From Leptospira sp. WS39.C2 (GTDB lineage: Bacteria > Spirochaetota > Leptospiria > Leptospirales > Leptospiraceae): a stretch of DNA of 64,000 nucleotides. The stretch lies in the NCBI RefSeq assembly GCF_040833965.1, contig NZ_CP162142.1, forward strand, positions 2,951,001 to 3,015,000, in the 5' to 3' direction. Under the pieces are notes generated by a model. It was not told the origin of the DNA and did no database searches. It was given only the letters and a program-made list of their open reading frames with translations. Of the stretch, positions 35,205 through 44,330 are shown piece by piece. How positions within the stretch are numbered: the stretch's first letter is position 1; every line of letters starts with the position of its first letter. A program made the position numbers and the translations under genes.

Positions 35205-36173
35205 ATGATGAAAACCAAAATTTCACGAACCAAAAAACCAAAATTACAAAATAATCATAAAGAAGAAAATTTAAATTCTTCTGGTACAAATCTACATCTA
35301 AAAATATGGCATGGTAAAAAAATTCCTATTATCTGTTTACACGGTTTATCAGGTAACTTACATTCAATGGAATCCTTTGCCAAATTATTGAATCAAAAAG
35401 GTCATAAAGTAATTACTTACGATTTGAGAGGTAGAGGGGATTCAGATAAACCAATTAATGGTTATGGATTTCAGAATCATGTATCAGATCTAAACAATAT
35501 AATCTTACACTATAATCTAAAGGAAGTGATTTTGCTAGGGCATTCATTTGGTTGTATGATTGCTCTTCGTTATGTACTTTTATTTCCAAAACAAGTAAAA
35601 CGTATGATACTTTTGGATGGAGGAGGATTATTATCGATTAAAAAAAGGATTCAAATTCTCAAAGTATTAAAACAATCTTTTGATCGTTTAGATGTCTTAT
35701 TTAATACAAAAAATGAATATATAGAAATGGTCAAAAACTCTCCTTTAATTCCCAAATGGACAAAAACAATCGAATCATATTTCACAAAAGAATTACGTAA
35801 AACCGAAATTGGCTACGTTTGCCACATGCCCAAATATGTGATGGAGGAAGAATTAAAGGAAATGGGTGGAGCTATCACACTAAAAAATGTATTTTATCAA
35901 TTGATATTACACCCAATCAAAGTTGGGAAAAAAATGATCCAAAACAAACGTTTCGATTTTGAGAATATAAATGTACCTACATTCATTGCAAGAGCTATGA
36001 ACCAAAACTTATTTCCAAATGATGATTTATTACCGAAAGAATCCTTTGCAGAAATGTTAAGTAGGATTCCAAATGCAAAAGGTGTAGAATTGAATACAAA
36101 TCATTATGGAATTTTATTCGACGAATTAAAAGAAAGAGACGAATCAATCTTAAAATTCATAAATGAGAAGTAA
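35205..36173 (+). CDS. alpha/beta hydrolase
   Basis: A 322-aa alpha/beta hydrolase. Oxyanion segment ICLHGLSGNLHSM (about 43-55), DLRGRGDSDKP, nucleophile elbow LLGHSFGCMIALRY (about 106-119), and a C-terminal catalytic His in NTNHYGILFDE. A lid region lies in between. The N-terminal 28 residues are Lys/Asn rich and not part of the fold. Substrate unknown. Stand-alone gene. Confidence 0.87.
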   Translation: MMKTKISRTKKPKLQNNHKEENLNSSGTNLHLKIWHGKKIPIICLHGLSGNLHSMESFAKLLNQKGHKVITYDLRGRGDSDKPINGYGFQNHVSDLNNIILHYNLKEVILLGHSFGCMIALRYVLLFPKQVKRMILLDGGGLLSIKKRIQILKVLKQSFDRLDVLFNTKNEYIEMVKNSPLIPKWTKTIESYFTKELRKTEIGYVCHMPKYVMEEELKEMGGAITLKNVFYQLILHPIKVGKKMIQNKRFDFENINVPTFIARAMNQNLFPNDDLLPKESFAEMLSRIPNAKGVELNTNHYGILFDELKERDESILKFINEK

Positions 36174-36262
36174 TATCGAACCAAATTTTCTTTTTATTTA
36201 CATTCGAAAACTTGATTCAACTATGAATTACCTCAAATAATCATACACATAATTATTGATTC

Positions 36263-36637
36263 TCATATTTTTTTTGCTGATACCAAGGCATGGATTACTT
36301 TCCATTTCCCAAGTTGATTTAGAAAAGTATACTGAGTTTGAAAATTCATAACCTTACTATCTAGATCTGCTTTCACAATTCCAAAGTTTTCTTTGATTTC
36401 GATTGAATGAATTTTCACTTCACGCTCCACTCCACCAATTTTACCTTCCTCCAACGATTTGAGATATTTTTCTTTATTTGAGACAAATATATCTTCCATA
36501 CCTTTTATGATTACATGATCCAAGTATTGATCATGAAAACTTTCCTCCAATACTACGACATTTCTCTTATCAATATTGTTAATGAATGTTTTAAACTCCT
36601 CTTCTAAATTTTCTTTTGTGTTTTGATTTGTATTCAT
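36263..36637 (-). CDS. NTF2-like (DUF4440-type) protein
   Basis: A 124-aa cytoplasmic protein with the NTF2-like cone fold pattern: N-terminal helix LEEEFKTFINNIDKRNVVVLEESF, YLDHVIIKG, and the C-terminal strands NFGIVKADLDSK and NQLGKWKVIHAL. Catalytic residues cannot be named. AGGAAATATG gives a fair ribosome binding site. A perfect 22-bp palindrome lies 48 bases upstream and matches the one before the MarR gene, so it is probably the target of that regulator. Confidence 0.75.
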   Translation of the reverse strand: MNTNQNTKENLEEEFKTFINNIDKRNVVVLEESFHDQYLDHVIIKGMEDIFVSNKEKYLKSLEEGKIGGVEREVKIHSIEIKENFGIVKADLDSKVMNFQTQYTFLNQLGKWKVIHALVSAKKI

Positions 36638-36684
36638 ATTTCCTCCATAAAGAAATAAATCCGTTTCTGTTTTGAATCTTCAAT

Positions 36685-36706
36685 TATAGTTGCTATAGCA
36701 ACTATA
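36685..36706. promoter_or_regulatory. MarR-type operator, NTF2-like gene copy
   Basis: TATAGTTGCTATAGCAACTATA is a perfect 22-bp palindrome (shown here by its core, GTTGCTATAGCAAC, at 36689-36702). It lies between the MarR stop and the NTF2-like start on the same strand. The identical 14-bp core occurs at the MarR start. Confidence 0.75.
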
Positions 36707-36717
36707 TAGTAAAAAAA

Positions 36718-37155
36718 TCAAACTATTGATTGTTCATAAATTTGATCAATGATTCTCTTAAATTTAGAAAAATCCTCTTTTGTTAAGGATTTAAACATAC
36801 GAGTCCTCTCCTTTTGAATCACTGGAACAATTACCTTATAAATTTCATTGCCTTTCTTTGTTGGGTAAACTTTATGTTTCCTACGGTCTTCCGTATCAGG
36901 AATAATTTTGATCCATGCCTTTTGTTCCATATTCCGAAGGGCTCGAGTCATTGAAGGCCTGTCATCAAAATCTCGGCTTAAATCAGATTGGCTACAACCT
37001 GGTTGTTTGATTATTTTCACCAAAACAAACCACTGTTCAGGAAATAAATCAAAACCTTGTTCTGTGGCAATTCGCATAAACTGTTTCCTTAACACCCTAA
37101 CGGTTCTATAAATTAGATATGCATAGGAATTTTCTAAATCAAATTGATTTTCCAT
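36718..37155 (-). CDS. MarR-family transcriptional regulator
   Basis: A 145-aa winged-helix regulator. Recognition helix region CSQSDLSRDFDDRPSMTRALRN (about residues 55-76), wing TEDRRKHKVYPTKKG, flanked by dimerisation helices. No conserved OhrR-type Cys at the N-terminus, but CSQ is present mid-protein. The operator core GTTGCTATAGCAAC lies just 3-16 bases before its ATG, and a second copy precedes the next gene, so it likely represses both itself and the NTF2-like gene. Confidence 0.92.
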   Translation of the reverse strand: MENQFDLENSYAYLIYRTVRVLRKQFMRIATEQGFDLFPEQWFVLVKIIKQPGCSQSDLSRDFDDRPSMTRALRNMEQKAWIKIIPDTEDRRKHKVYPTKKGNEIYKVIVPVIQKERTRMFKSLTKEDFSKFKRIIDQIYEQSIV

Positions 37156-37157
37156 TT

Positions 37158-37171
37158 GTTGCTATAGCAAC
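37158..37171. promoter_or_regulatory. MarR-type operator at the marR start
   Basis: GTTGCTATAGCAAC, perfect 14-bp palindrome, immediately upstream of the MarR ATG (37155). It would block the ribosome binding region or initial transcription when occupied. Confidence 0.75.
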
Positions 37172-37293
37172 TATTGTTTACTTTTAAATTTTGTCAACGA
37201 ACATATTTGAATCTCGGATTAGAAATCAAATGGAAAGGCCAAAAAGAGGAAGAGAAAACATTCAATCCCTCTTTCATTGAAACTTATTTTAAA

Positions 37294-37572
37294 TCAAGGA
37301 TGGCCATTTCCCTTACATTTGCCACCTTTCACAGTTGAATCCCAATAACAATCAGGAGTTTTTAAACATTTAATATTATCTGGTTTTTTCAAACATCGTT
37401 TGTGGGTTTTATCATCAACTTTATTTGGGTTTAATGCTGGTTCATTTTCAGCAGTTTCCACTTTCCCTTGCATTTGGCATGCAAGATCATTTTCTTCACA
37501 TACTTCTGCGGTTATACTAGTGACAATGGCAAAACTACAGATTAGAATCATAAAATATATTTTTGAAATCAT
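37294..37572 (-). CDS. small secreted Cys-rich protein
   Basis: A 92-aa protein with a signal peptide (MISKIYFMILICSFAIVTSITA). The mature part is polar with six cysteines in short spacings (VCEEND, LACQMQ, KRCLKKPDNIKCLKTPDCYW, GKCKGN), likely disulfide-bonded. ATG 37572 has AAAGGTG just upstream; a GTG two codons earlier would put it inside that site. No recognised family. Confidence 0.65.
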   Translation of the reverse strand: MISKIYFMILICSFAIVTSITAEVCEENDLACQMQGKVETAENEPALNPNKVDDKTHKRCLKKPDNIKCLKTPDCYWDSTVKGGKCKGNGHP

Positions 37573-37759
37573 ATACACCTTTTTACTCTGAAAATTTAAG
37601 ATCCTGCGATTTTACATAAATAGAATATCAATGACAATCAATAAATTTGATTGGATACCAACGTTCAGTTATCCAAATTTGTACCTATTCTATCGATTGA
37701 CAAAAACTATCCAAAAATTAAACTGAAAGTTTTACATTTCAAATACTAGGAGTTATAAA

Positions 37760-38176
37760 ATGAAAACCAAAAAGAGAGTTTCGATTACAAATTTTGATTA
37801 CATTCGATTAAAAAACATGATTTTAGAATATTCAAAACGTAATAAATCAAATGCAAACATTGAAGATTTACTCGGAGAAATAGAAAGAGCTCAAAAAGTA
37901 GATTCGAATCAAATCAAAACAAATGTTGTAACAATGAATTCGATTATCGAAATTAAAAACTTAGACGAATTGGAATTTAAGGAATTTCAGTTGGTATTCC
38001 CAAATGATGCCAATTCTGAAGAAAATAAAATTTCTATATTAGCACCAATTGCAACTGCATGTTTAGGATATAAAACGGGTGATGTTATCGATTGGAAAAT
38101 ACCAAGTGGCGTTCACCAATTTCAAATTACTTCGATCAAATACCAACCGGAAGCAAATGGGGACTTTCATTTATAA
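37760..38176 (+). CDS. Rnk/GreA-GreB C-terminal domain protein
   Basis: A 138-aa protein. The N-terminal 45 residues form a helical region (FDYIRLKNMILEYSKRN). The rest is the FKBP-like GreA/GreB C-terminal domain (FQLVFPNDANSEENKISILAPIATACLGYKTGDVIDWKIPSG). This layout matches Rnk, which binds RNA polymerase near the secondary channel without the long Gre coiled coil. AGGAG lies eight bases before the ATG. A strong terminator follows immediately. Confidence 0.85.
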   Translation: MKTKKRVSITNFDYIRLKNMILEYSKRNKSNANIEDLLGEIERAQKVDSNQIKTNVVTMNSIIEIKNLDELEFKEFQLVFPNDANSEENKISILAPIATACLGYKTGDVIDWKIPSGVHQFQITSIKYQPEANGDFHL

Positions 38177-38180
38177 GTTT

Positions 38181-38207
38181 AAACGGACGATTTCGTCCGT
38201 TTTTTTT
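38181..38207 (+). terminator. rho-independent terminator of the rnk-like gene
   Basis: AAACGGACGA pairs with TCGTCCGTTT, followed by a run of eight T. It begins five bases after the stop codon. Confidence 0.9.
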
Positions 38208-38210
38208 ATT

Positions 38211-38831
38211 CTACTTTTGGTAAAAATGGAATAGAAAATCTGTCGGCAATCGAAGTTTAAAACCAATTTTTAAAATAAGATTGAGAAATATCTGATGCAT
38301 TATTCCATTTTTGAGATAACGATGTGCAGAAGTATACGAAACATAAGGGAGTAATTTGGGAAAGGAGATATTTAAAAAACGTAAACTTAGTTCGGTGTCT
38401 TCAAACAAGTATTGAATGGAAAGATCGTCTTTCCAAATTTCTCTCGAAAAAAATATACAATGGTCTAGATAAACGATTCCCTTCCATCTAACACGCACTA
38501 CATTCGAATACCAAGAGATCCATTTCAAAATTATATGATCAGTATCAAATTGGTGTAAAAAACCACCCCAAAACAATTTGTTTTTTTCTTTTTGACTTTC
38601 TAAAATCAAAAATTCAATTCCATTCTGAGTTAATTTACTTCTTGGATGATGGAATAAGACCACATTGCCTTGTGAACGGTGAAACCCAACATTCAAACGT
38701 TCTGCACGTGAAATCCCTGATTCTTGGTTTACAATAATGATTTCTACATCTTTACGATTTAGAAATGGCTTTATTGACTCATGGTAGTATGTATTTGCAT
38801 CTACATCAACAGGAATGACAATACTCAACAT
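38211..38831 (-). CDS. glycosyltransferase family 2-like protein
   Basis: A 206-aa GT-A type protein. MLSIVIPVDVDANTYY and VEIIIVNQESG form the nucleotide-binding start, and FHHPRSKLT replaces the usual DxD region. A later FEDTELSLRFL resembles the ED catalytic block of GT2 enzymes. There is no typical DxD, so activity is uncertain. Sugar donor unknown. Confidence 0.65.
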   Translation of the reverse strand: MLSIVIPVDVDANTYYHESIKPFLNRKDVEIIIVNQESGISRAERLNVGFHRSQGNVVLFHHPRSKLTQNGIEFLILESQKEKNKLFWGGFLHQFDTDHIILKWISWYSNVVRVRWKGIVYLDHCIFFSREIWKDDLSIQYLFEDTELSLRFLNISFPKLLPYVSYTSAHRYLKNGIMHQIFLNLILKIGFKLRLPTDFLFHFYQK

Positions 38832-38890
38832 AAATAAATAGATACTTTGAGAAAATTAGGATCTGAAAGAGAAACTCTAACTATTTTAAA

Positions 38891-39700
38891 TCAATCCACA
38901 ACAAGATAAATCAAAATTGATGATTGTGAATCATCCGAAGGATCTGACTTAGGTTGTTTAACTTCTCTTTCTGTCATTAGTGTGAGGATTCGATTCTCTT
39001 CTATGAATTCTTGGTTTAAAATTTGGCGAATCTCATCAAACCTTCGTTTTACGAGTCGTGTCTGGTATGAGATATCACCAGTTGTATGTGATTTCCCAAC
39101 TAAAATAACTTTGTATTTAATTTCAGATTTTACGATTTCTTTGGACAATGATTTCAATTTTTCTTTAGTATCGTCAGCCAATTTATGATCATCAGGCGCA
39201 AATTGAATCGAATGAATTGGCAAGGGACTTCCGATTGATTGCCAATGAGCAAGTTTGGTTTGTTTATTGGAATTTGTATTTTGTTTTTGAAGTGATTCCA
39301 ATACAATTTGTTTGGGACAAATAATTAAAGTTTCTGTGGAGGAATTTAAAGAAAACAAAAAGCCAATTGTTGTGAAAACGATATCCCAAGGTTTTGCGTA
39401 GGAATTTGATTCGATGATAAAATATTCAGAAGGATTTAGTGGGATTTCCTGTTTCAATTGGTGATCAATAAATGGTAAGATAAATAAAACGCGATAAGTA
39501 CGAATTTCCAAACTTGATTCACATCCATTTTGTGAAACGATTGGACTTAGTTTCCTTTTTTCTAAGGGAATCCCTTTCCAAGCACAGGACATAGAAATAA
39601 AACTAAATAAAAAAATGAATATGATATGTTTAAGATATGCTTTTTGGATTTGGGCCATCATAGGGGAAAGTTTTGGTTCTGATGATTGTTTGGAAACCAT
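38891..39700 (-). CDS. OmpA-like lipoprotein
   Basis: Up to 269 aa. A hydrophobic stretch (IIFIFLFSFISMSC) ends in a lipobox with Cys at residue 39 of the long frame. Starts at ATG 39661 or 39658 would give a normal-length signal, so the first 13 residues may not be translated. The C-terminal 100 residues look like an OmpA peptidoglycan-binding domain: SIQFAPDDHKL, YKVILVGKSHTTGDISYQTRLVKRR. A role as envelope anchor is inferred. Confidence 0.72.
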   Translation of the reverse strand: MVSKQSSEPKLSPMMAQIQKAYLKHIIFIFLFSFISMSCAWKGIPLEKRKLSPIVSQNGCESSLEIRTYRVLFILPFIDHQLKQEIPLNPSEYFIIESNSYAKPWDIVFTTIGFLFSLNSSTETLIICPKQIVLESLQKQNTNSNKQTKLAHWQSIGSPLPIHSIQFAPDDHKLADDTKEKLKSLSKEIVKSEIKYKVILVGKSHTTGDISYQTRLVKRRFDEIRQILNQEFIEENRILTLMTEREVKQPKSDPSDDSQSSILIYLVVD

Positions 39701-39834
39701 TTTAACAAAAAATTGAAAATACAGACCATTTTTTTAGGTATTTTTAGAATATTCCCTCAACTTACCAGAGGGCCAATACAAGATGCAAATTGAATTTAAG
39801 TAGAAATAAATTGACTCTCCATTAAACTTGTAAC

Positions 39835-42078
39835 ATGCGTATTACTACATTATTATTGATTTTACCTTCTTTGTATTTTTGTAAACCGGCAAATCTTTCT
39901 AATTCCTGTGATCCATTTTCGAAATCTTTTTTTCTAGGATCGATTGTTCGGTTGGTTACTTCCGATGTTTCGCCATCCTGTTTACCATCTTTTTTACCAC
40001 CTGATATTGATTATTGGGGAGTTTTCGGCGGCAGTGCAACAGTCAACTCCATGGAAATATATGGCAATGAACTGATATTAGGTGGTTCTTTCACTGCACT
40101 AGGTCCCAATGTGGGCTCCACTTATTATTTAGATACAAATACTGGGAAAATCATCTCTAATTTTGAATGCCCTTATCTAAAAGCTAATGATTTATCTAGA
40201 GCAGTTGTTTCCGATGGAAGTGGTGGCTATTACATAGCTGGTAACTTCACTTATGTTCGAGGGACATCAATGCAAAACATAGTGCACATGTTACCAAATT
40301 GTAAAATTGATGAAAATTTCAAACCAAATCCAAATTCATCAGCTAATATATACTCAATGGTTATGTACGGAGACAAACTTTATATTGGTGGAGTTATGAC
40401 TACTTGGCAAGGTAGCGCAAGAAACAATTTTGTTGTGATCAATCGATTTAATGGATCATTAGATCCTTTTGTCATCGATGCAAGTTCCGCTGTTGAAAAA
40501 CTTTTGTTATATGAGAATAAACTATATATTGCAGGTCAATTTGCAAGTATCAATGGATTTGGCCGTGACCGTATTGCAAGGATTGATTTAGATAGTTCAA
40601 CACTTGATAGCTGGGTTCCAGCTACAGCACAAAATAGTACAGTCAGAGCTTTGGCTACCGCTACAATCGCTGGTACACCTGCTTTGATAGTGGGAGGTGC
40701 TTTCACTACACCAAGAAATTATGCCTTTGCTTTAGATTTTAATGGGAACTTACTGCCATGGAATCCCAATCCAAGTGGAATTGTTGATGCAATAGCAGTG
40801 TCAAATAACAAAATATATTTGGGTGGATCGTTTACCTCTGTGAATGGAGGAACTGCTAGAAATAACTTTGCTGTTATAGACACAAATGTAGGAAACGATT
40901 TAGGATTCAATTATGGAGTGAATGGAAATGTCCACCAAGTGATTGAAAAGAATGGAATCGTATATTTGTTTGGTAACTTTACTCTTATCTCAGGTGAAAC
41001 TCGTAATTATGGTGCAAGTATCGATTCCATTACCTCAGCTCTAACTGGATGGAATCCTAATTTTTTAAATCCATTCCAATACCCTTCAGCGGCTGCTGGT
41101 TTTTCAATAGATGGAAGTCGGATGTTGATTCCAGGTGGAATCGGAACGGTTAATTATGTGAGCCGTTCGAATATTGCATCGGTTTATTTAGATACGGGAT
41201 ATCCAACCAATTGGTCTCCTTCTATCAATAACGAAGTGAGTGTCCTTCATATCAAAAACAATCAACTATTTTTAGGTGGTAATTTTACAACCATTAGTGG
41301 GCAAAGTAGAACAAAATTAGCCGTATATCAGTTGCCATCATTTGAATTATCTTCTTTTAATCCAATCGTAACACCAGGGATTGTTACAAATTTGATCTCC
41401 GATGATAATAATATTTATTTTGGAGGTACTTTTACGACTGTCAATGGATCAACAAGAAATAACGTTGCAGCGTTTTCACTAAACGACTTTAGTTTGACAA
41501 ACTGGAATCCAAATGCCAATAGCCAAGTGAGCGCCTTATTTAATTTAAACAATAACATTTTGTTAGGTGGCCTTTTTACAACAGCAGGTGGAGGCCCAAG
41601 AACTTATATCCAAGCAGTGAATAAGGTAGATGGGTTGTTTGTAAATATCCCAACTACTTCACCCGATGGAGATGTTTCTGGAATTGCTTCTTATAATGGG
41701 AAAATTTATATTGGAGGATTTTTTACGACAATTGGTGGATTTCCCAATCAATACTTAGCAAGTTTTCAACAAGATACCGGAGCATTTGAATCCAATCGAT
41801 TCCAATTGAATGGAGGAACGTTTTATAATATGTTTGTTAGTAGTGGCGGTTTAATGGTAATCCATGGAAGTTTCACGTCCGTCAACTCAACTGGAACAAA
41901 TGGCACTGCGTTCATTGATTTAAATAAAGACCAAATTCTAGCATGGAATTTTTCACAAACTGGTGTCACAAATAGCCAAAAACAATATGGAAATTATTTG
42001 TTCATTGGTGGGAATATTACAGACCGAGGGAACCAACCATTTGGTGGATACCATAGAATTGATCTTCCTAAACTTTAA
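39835..42078 (+). CDS. DUF5122-type beta-propeller lipoprotein
   Basis: A 747-aa lipoprotein with signal MRITTLLLILPSLYFC and lipid Cys at residue 16. The body is built of about 13 repeats of a G-G-x-F-T motif followed by N-G-x-x-R-N and a W-x-P-N turn (LGGSFTSVNGG, LGGNFTTISGQ, FGGTFTTVNGS, IGGFFTTIGG), as in delta-60/DUF5122 beta-propeller repeats. Probably surface-exposed and involved in binding, which is inferred. It is upstream of a lipobox kinase and another giant lipoprotein. Confidence 0.82.
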   Translation: MRITTLLLILPSLYFCKPANLSNSCDPFSKSFFLGSIVRLVTSDVSPSCLPSFLPPDIDYWGVFGGSATVNSMEIYGNELILGGSFTALGPNVGSTYYLDTNTGKIISNFECPYLKANDLSRAVVSDGSGGYYIAGNFTYVRGTSMQNIVHMLPNCKIDENFKPNPNSSANIYSMVMYGDKLYIGGVMTTWQGSARNNFVVINRFNGSLDPFVIDASSAVEKLLLYENKLYIAGQFASINGFGRDRIARIDLDSSTLDSWVPATAQNSTVRALATATIAGTPALIVGGAFTTPRNYAFALDFNGNLLPWNPNPSGIVDAIAVSNNKIYLGGSFTSVNGGTARNNFAVIDTNVGNDLGFNYGVNGNVHQVIEKNGIVYLFGNFTLISGETRNYGASIDSITSALTGWNPNFLNPFQYPSAAAGFSIDGSRMLIPGGIGTVNYVSRSNIASVYLDTGYPTNWSPSINNEVSVLHIKNNQLFLGGNFTTISGQSRTKLAVYQLPSFELSSFNPIVTPGIVTNLISDDNNIYFGGTFTTVNGSTRNNVAAFSLNDFSLTNWNPNANSQVSALFNLNNNILLGGLFTTAGGGPRTYIQAVNKVDGLFVNIPTTSPDGDVSGIASYNGKIYIGGFFTTIGGFPNQYLASFQQDTGAFESNRFQLNGGTFYNMFVSSGGLMVIHGSFTSVNSTGTNGTAFIDLNKDQILAWNFSQTGVTNSQKQYGNYLFIGGNITDRGNQPFGGYHRIDLPKL

Positions 42079-42233
42079 GGATACAATGAAGTTGGTTTGT
42101 CCTTCCGTGTTACTACTGAAAAATTAGGAGATTATTCAAAAAGTTTATCATAACTTTTAGAACCCATAAATATTCCTTTGAATCTATAGTACTGAAACAA
42201 ATTATGGTCTCAGGAAATTTTCCTTAATCTAAA

Positions 42234-44267
42234 ATGTATTTGAAAATTTGTGTTTTGATTTTATGTTTGTTTTCATTTTTCAACTGTGATTCTCACAATA
42301 ATTCTCAAAATTTACCAACTGCAGAAAATGGATCCATAGATCTAACAAACGTTTCATTCGACGAATTTAACATTTTACAGTTAGCTGGAGATTGGAAGTT
42401 TGATTGGCAAATTTTTACACTGCCAACACATCTAAGTGGACAAACCACTCAATCACATTCTTCGTTCCCATCACATATTGGACAAAATCAATTTATAAAA
42501 ATTGGAAAACGGTGGAAAGAAATTGAGTCTGGTACAGGATTTGCGTCTTACCAATTGAAATTGATTTTTCCAAAAAATGCAACTAATGAAACGTATGCGA
42601 TTCGGTTCTATCAAACGGGTGGAGCCGCCATGCAAGTGTATGTAGATGGTAATCCGTCTCTTCAATTAGGAAAAGTTGGGAAAAACAAAGAGTCAATGGA
42701 ACCAACAAGAAATTCGGGAATTGTTGTTTTACCAAATCCAAACCAAGTTGTTAATCTTCTCATACATATCTCCAATTTCCATCATGATGATGGAGCATTT
42801 TGGTATGAGCCTAAATTAGGAAAATTCCGTGATATCCAGAATCAGTTCATCAGAGATTTGACATTAGATTCTTTATTGTCTGGTGCCTTATTTTTTATGG
42901 CATTCTATCATTTTGTATTATTTTATTTCAGAAGAACAAAAAAATTAATTTTGTACTTTGGATTATTTAGCATAACAACTGCTCTTCATTCCATCTCATT
43001 AAATGGCGATATCCTTTATCATCTGATCCCTAATGTTCCTTATAGGATTGCTTTTTCTTTATCGCTTATCTTCTATTTGGCAATGCCTTTTTATTTATAT
43101 TTTTTGTCTCAGTTATACTCAAATTATTTCTCTAAAAAAATAATACATATTTATTCTTTTCTCTGTATTTCTTTATATACTATAGTTCTTTTTTTTCCTA
43201 CGGAAATTGGATCTCAAACTACATTTTTGGGGATATTTCTTACAATCATTGGATTACTATATTCAACAATTTGTTTATTTCGACTTGTCTTTAAAAAAGA
43301 GGAATTAACACTAAGTTTATTTTTCATTCAAATGTTCCTACTTTTTGGAGCAATCAACGATACATTGTATTTGTACGGAATCTTTAAATTTTCACTTATA
43401 TTAAAATATTCTTACTTGTCTACAGTTCTTTTCCAATCATTACTATTGGCATCATTTTTTGCGAAAACATTTATCAAAAACGAAACTCTAAAAAATGAAC
43501 TTACACAATTAAATGAATCTTTAGAACAAACTGTAATAGTAAGAACAAACGAATTCAAAGAGGCAAAACAAATCGCCGAAGAAGCCAATCATTGGAAGGA
43601 TAAGTTTATTTCCTTAGTTGCCCATGATTTAAGATCACCACTTAGCACAGTGTATTCGGCACTAACTCTTACAAATGAAGAAGATACAACGGTTGAAGAA
43701 AAATCGCATATTTTGAAACAGGTTTTTGTCATTTTAGAAAATGCTATGTCTACAGTTGAACACTTGTTAAATTTGAATCGTTTTCAATTGGACAAAGGCA
43801 AAATCAGCTTGCAATTGACCAGCATACCTGTTCTCAAACAAGTCCAACAGGTAAACGATACATTTGTTTTTGAACTTCAAAAAAAATCACTACAAGTTCA
43901 ATTTTTTATCCCAGATAATGCTACGGTAAATGCAGATCTTTCAATCTTTATTGAAATCATTCGCAACTTAATCGCAAATGCGATTAAGTTTAGCCATCCT
44001 AACGGAAAAATCGAATTCAGTTTTTTTGAAACTAGCCATACTTCAATTATCTCAATAAAAGATGAAGGAACTGGAATGACAAATGAACAAAAAAAGTTTT
44101 TATTCACTGAACAAATGACATCACCAGGTACTTTGGGAGAAAAAGGATTCGGGATCGGTCTTAAATTATGTTTTGAATTGATGAGATTACATAATGGTTT
44201 CATTAGAGTGGAATCAAAAACTGATAATGGCAGTCGGTTCTTTTTGGAATTTCCAAAAATACTTTAA
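42234..44267 (+). CDS. 7TM-DISM sensor histidine kinase with N-terminal lipobox
   Basis: A 677-aa kinase. Residues 1-18 (MYLKICVLILCLFSFFNC) form a lipoprotein-type signal. A 7TMR-DISM extracellular jelly-roll domain follows (LAGDWKFDW...FASYQLKLIFP...AIRFYQTGGAAMQVYVDG), then seven helices (about 215-410), a short coiled coil, HisKA (FISLVAHDLRSPLS, phospho-His about 463) and HATPase (NLIANAIKFSHPNGK, DEGTGM, GFGIGLKL). It probably senses a ligand, perhaps a carbohydrate, outside the inner membrane. No response regulator is adjacent. Confidence 0.88.
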   Translation: MYLKICVLILCLFSFFNCDSHNNSQNLPTAENGSIDLTNVSFDEFNILQLAGDWKFDWQIFTLPTHLSGQTTQSHSSFPSHIGQNQFIKIGKRWKEIESGTGFASYQLKLIFPKNATNETYAIRFYQTGGAAMQVYVDGNPSLQLGKVGKNKESMEPTRNSGIVVLPNPNQVVNLLIHISNFHHDDGAFWYEPKLGKFRDIQNQFIRDLTLDSLLSGALFFMAFYHFVLFYFRRTKKLILYFGLFSITTALHSISLNGDILYHLIPNVPYRIAFSLSLIFYLAMPFYLYFLSQLYSNYFSKKIIHIYSFLCISLYTIVLFFPTEIGSQTTFLGIFLTIIGLLYSTICLFRLVFKKEELTLSLFFIQMFLLFGAINDTLYLYGIFKFSLILKYSYLSTVLFQSLLLASFFAKTFIKNETLKNELTQLNESLEQTVIVRTNEFKEAKQIAEEANHWKDKFISLVAHDLRSPLSTVYSALTLTNEEDTTVEEKSHILKQVFVILENAMSTVEHLLNLNRFQLDKGKISLQLTSIPVLKQVQQVNDTFVFELQKKSLQVQFFIPDNATVNADLSIFIEIIRNLIANAIKFSHPNGKIEFSFFETSHTSIISIKDEGTGMTNEQKKFLFTEQMTSPGTLGEKGFGIGLKLCFELMRLHNGFIRVESKTDNGSRFFLEFPKIL

Positions 44268-44330
44268 CATCGATAATATCTTGATTATTTAAGAAGGGGT
44301 CCTAATTTCATCCAATATCAGGTAATAGAA

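Noticed and set aside
39835..42078. Tandem DNA repeat or CRISPR-like array
   Set aside because: The repetition is at the protein level (GGxFT propeller repeats); DNA units are divergent and unequal.
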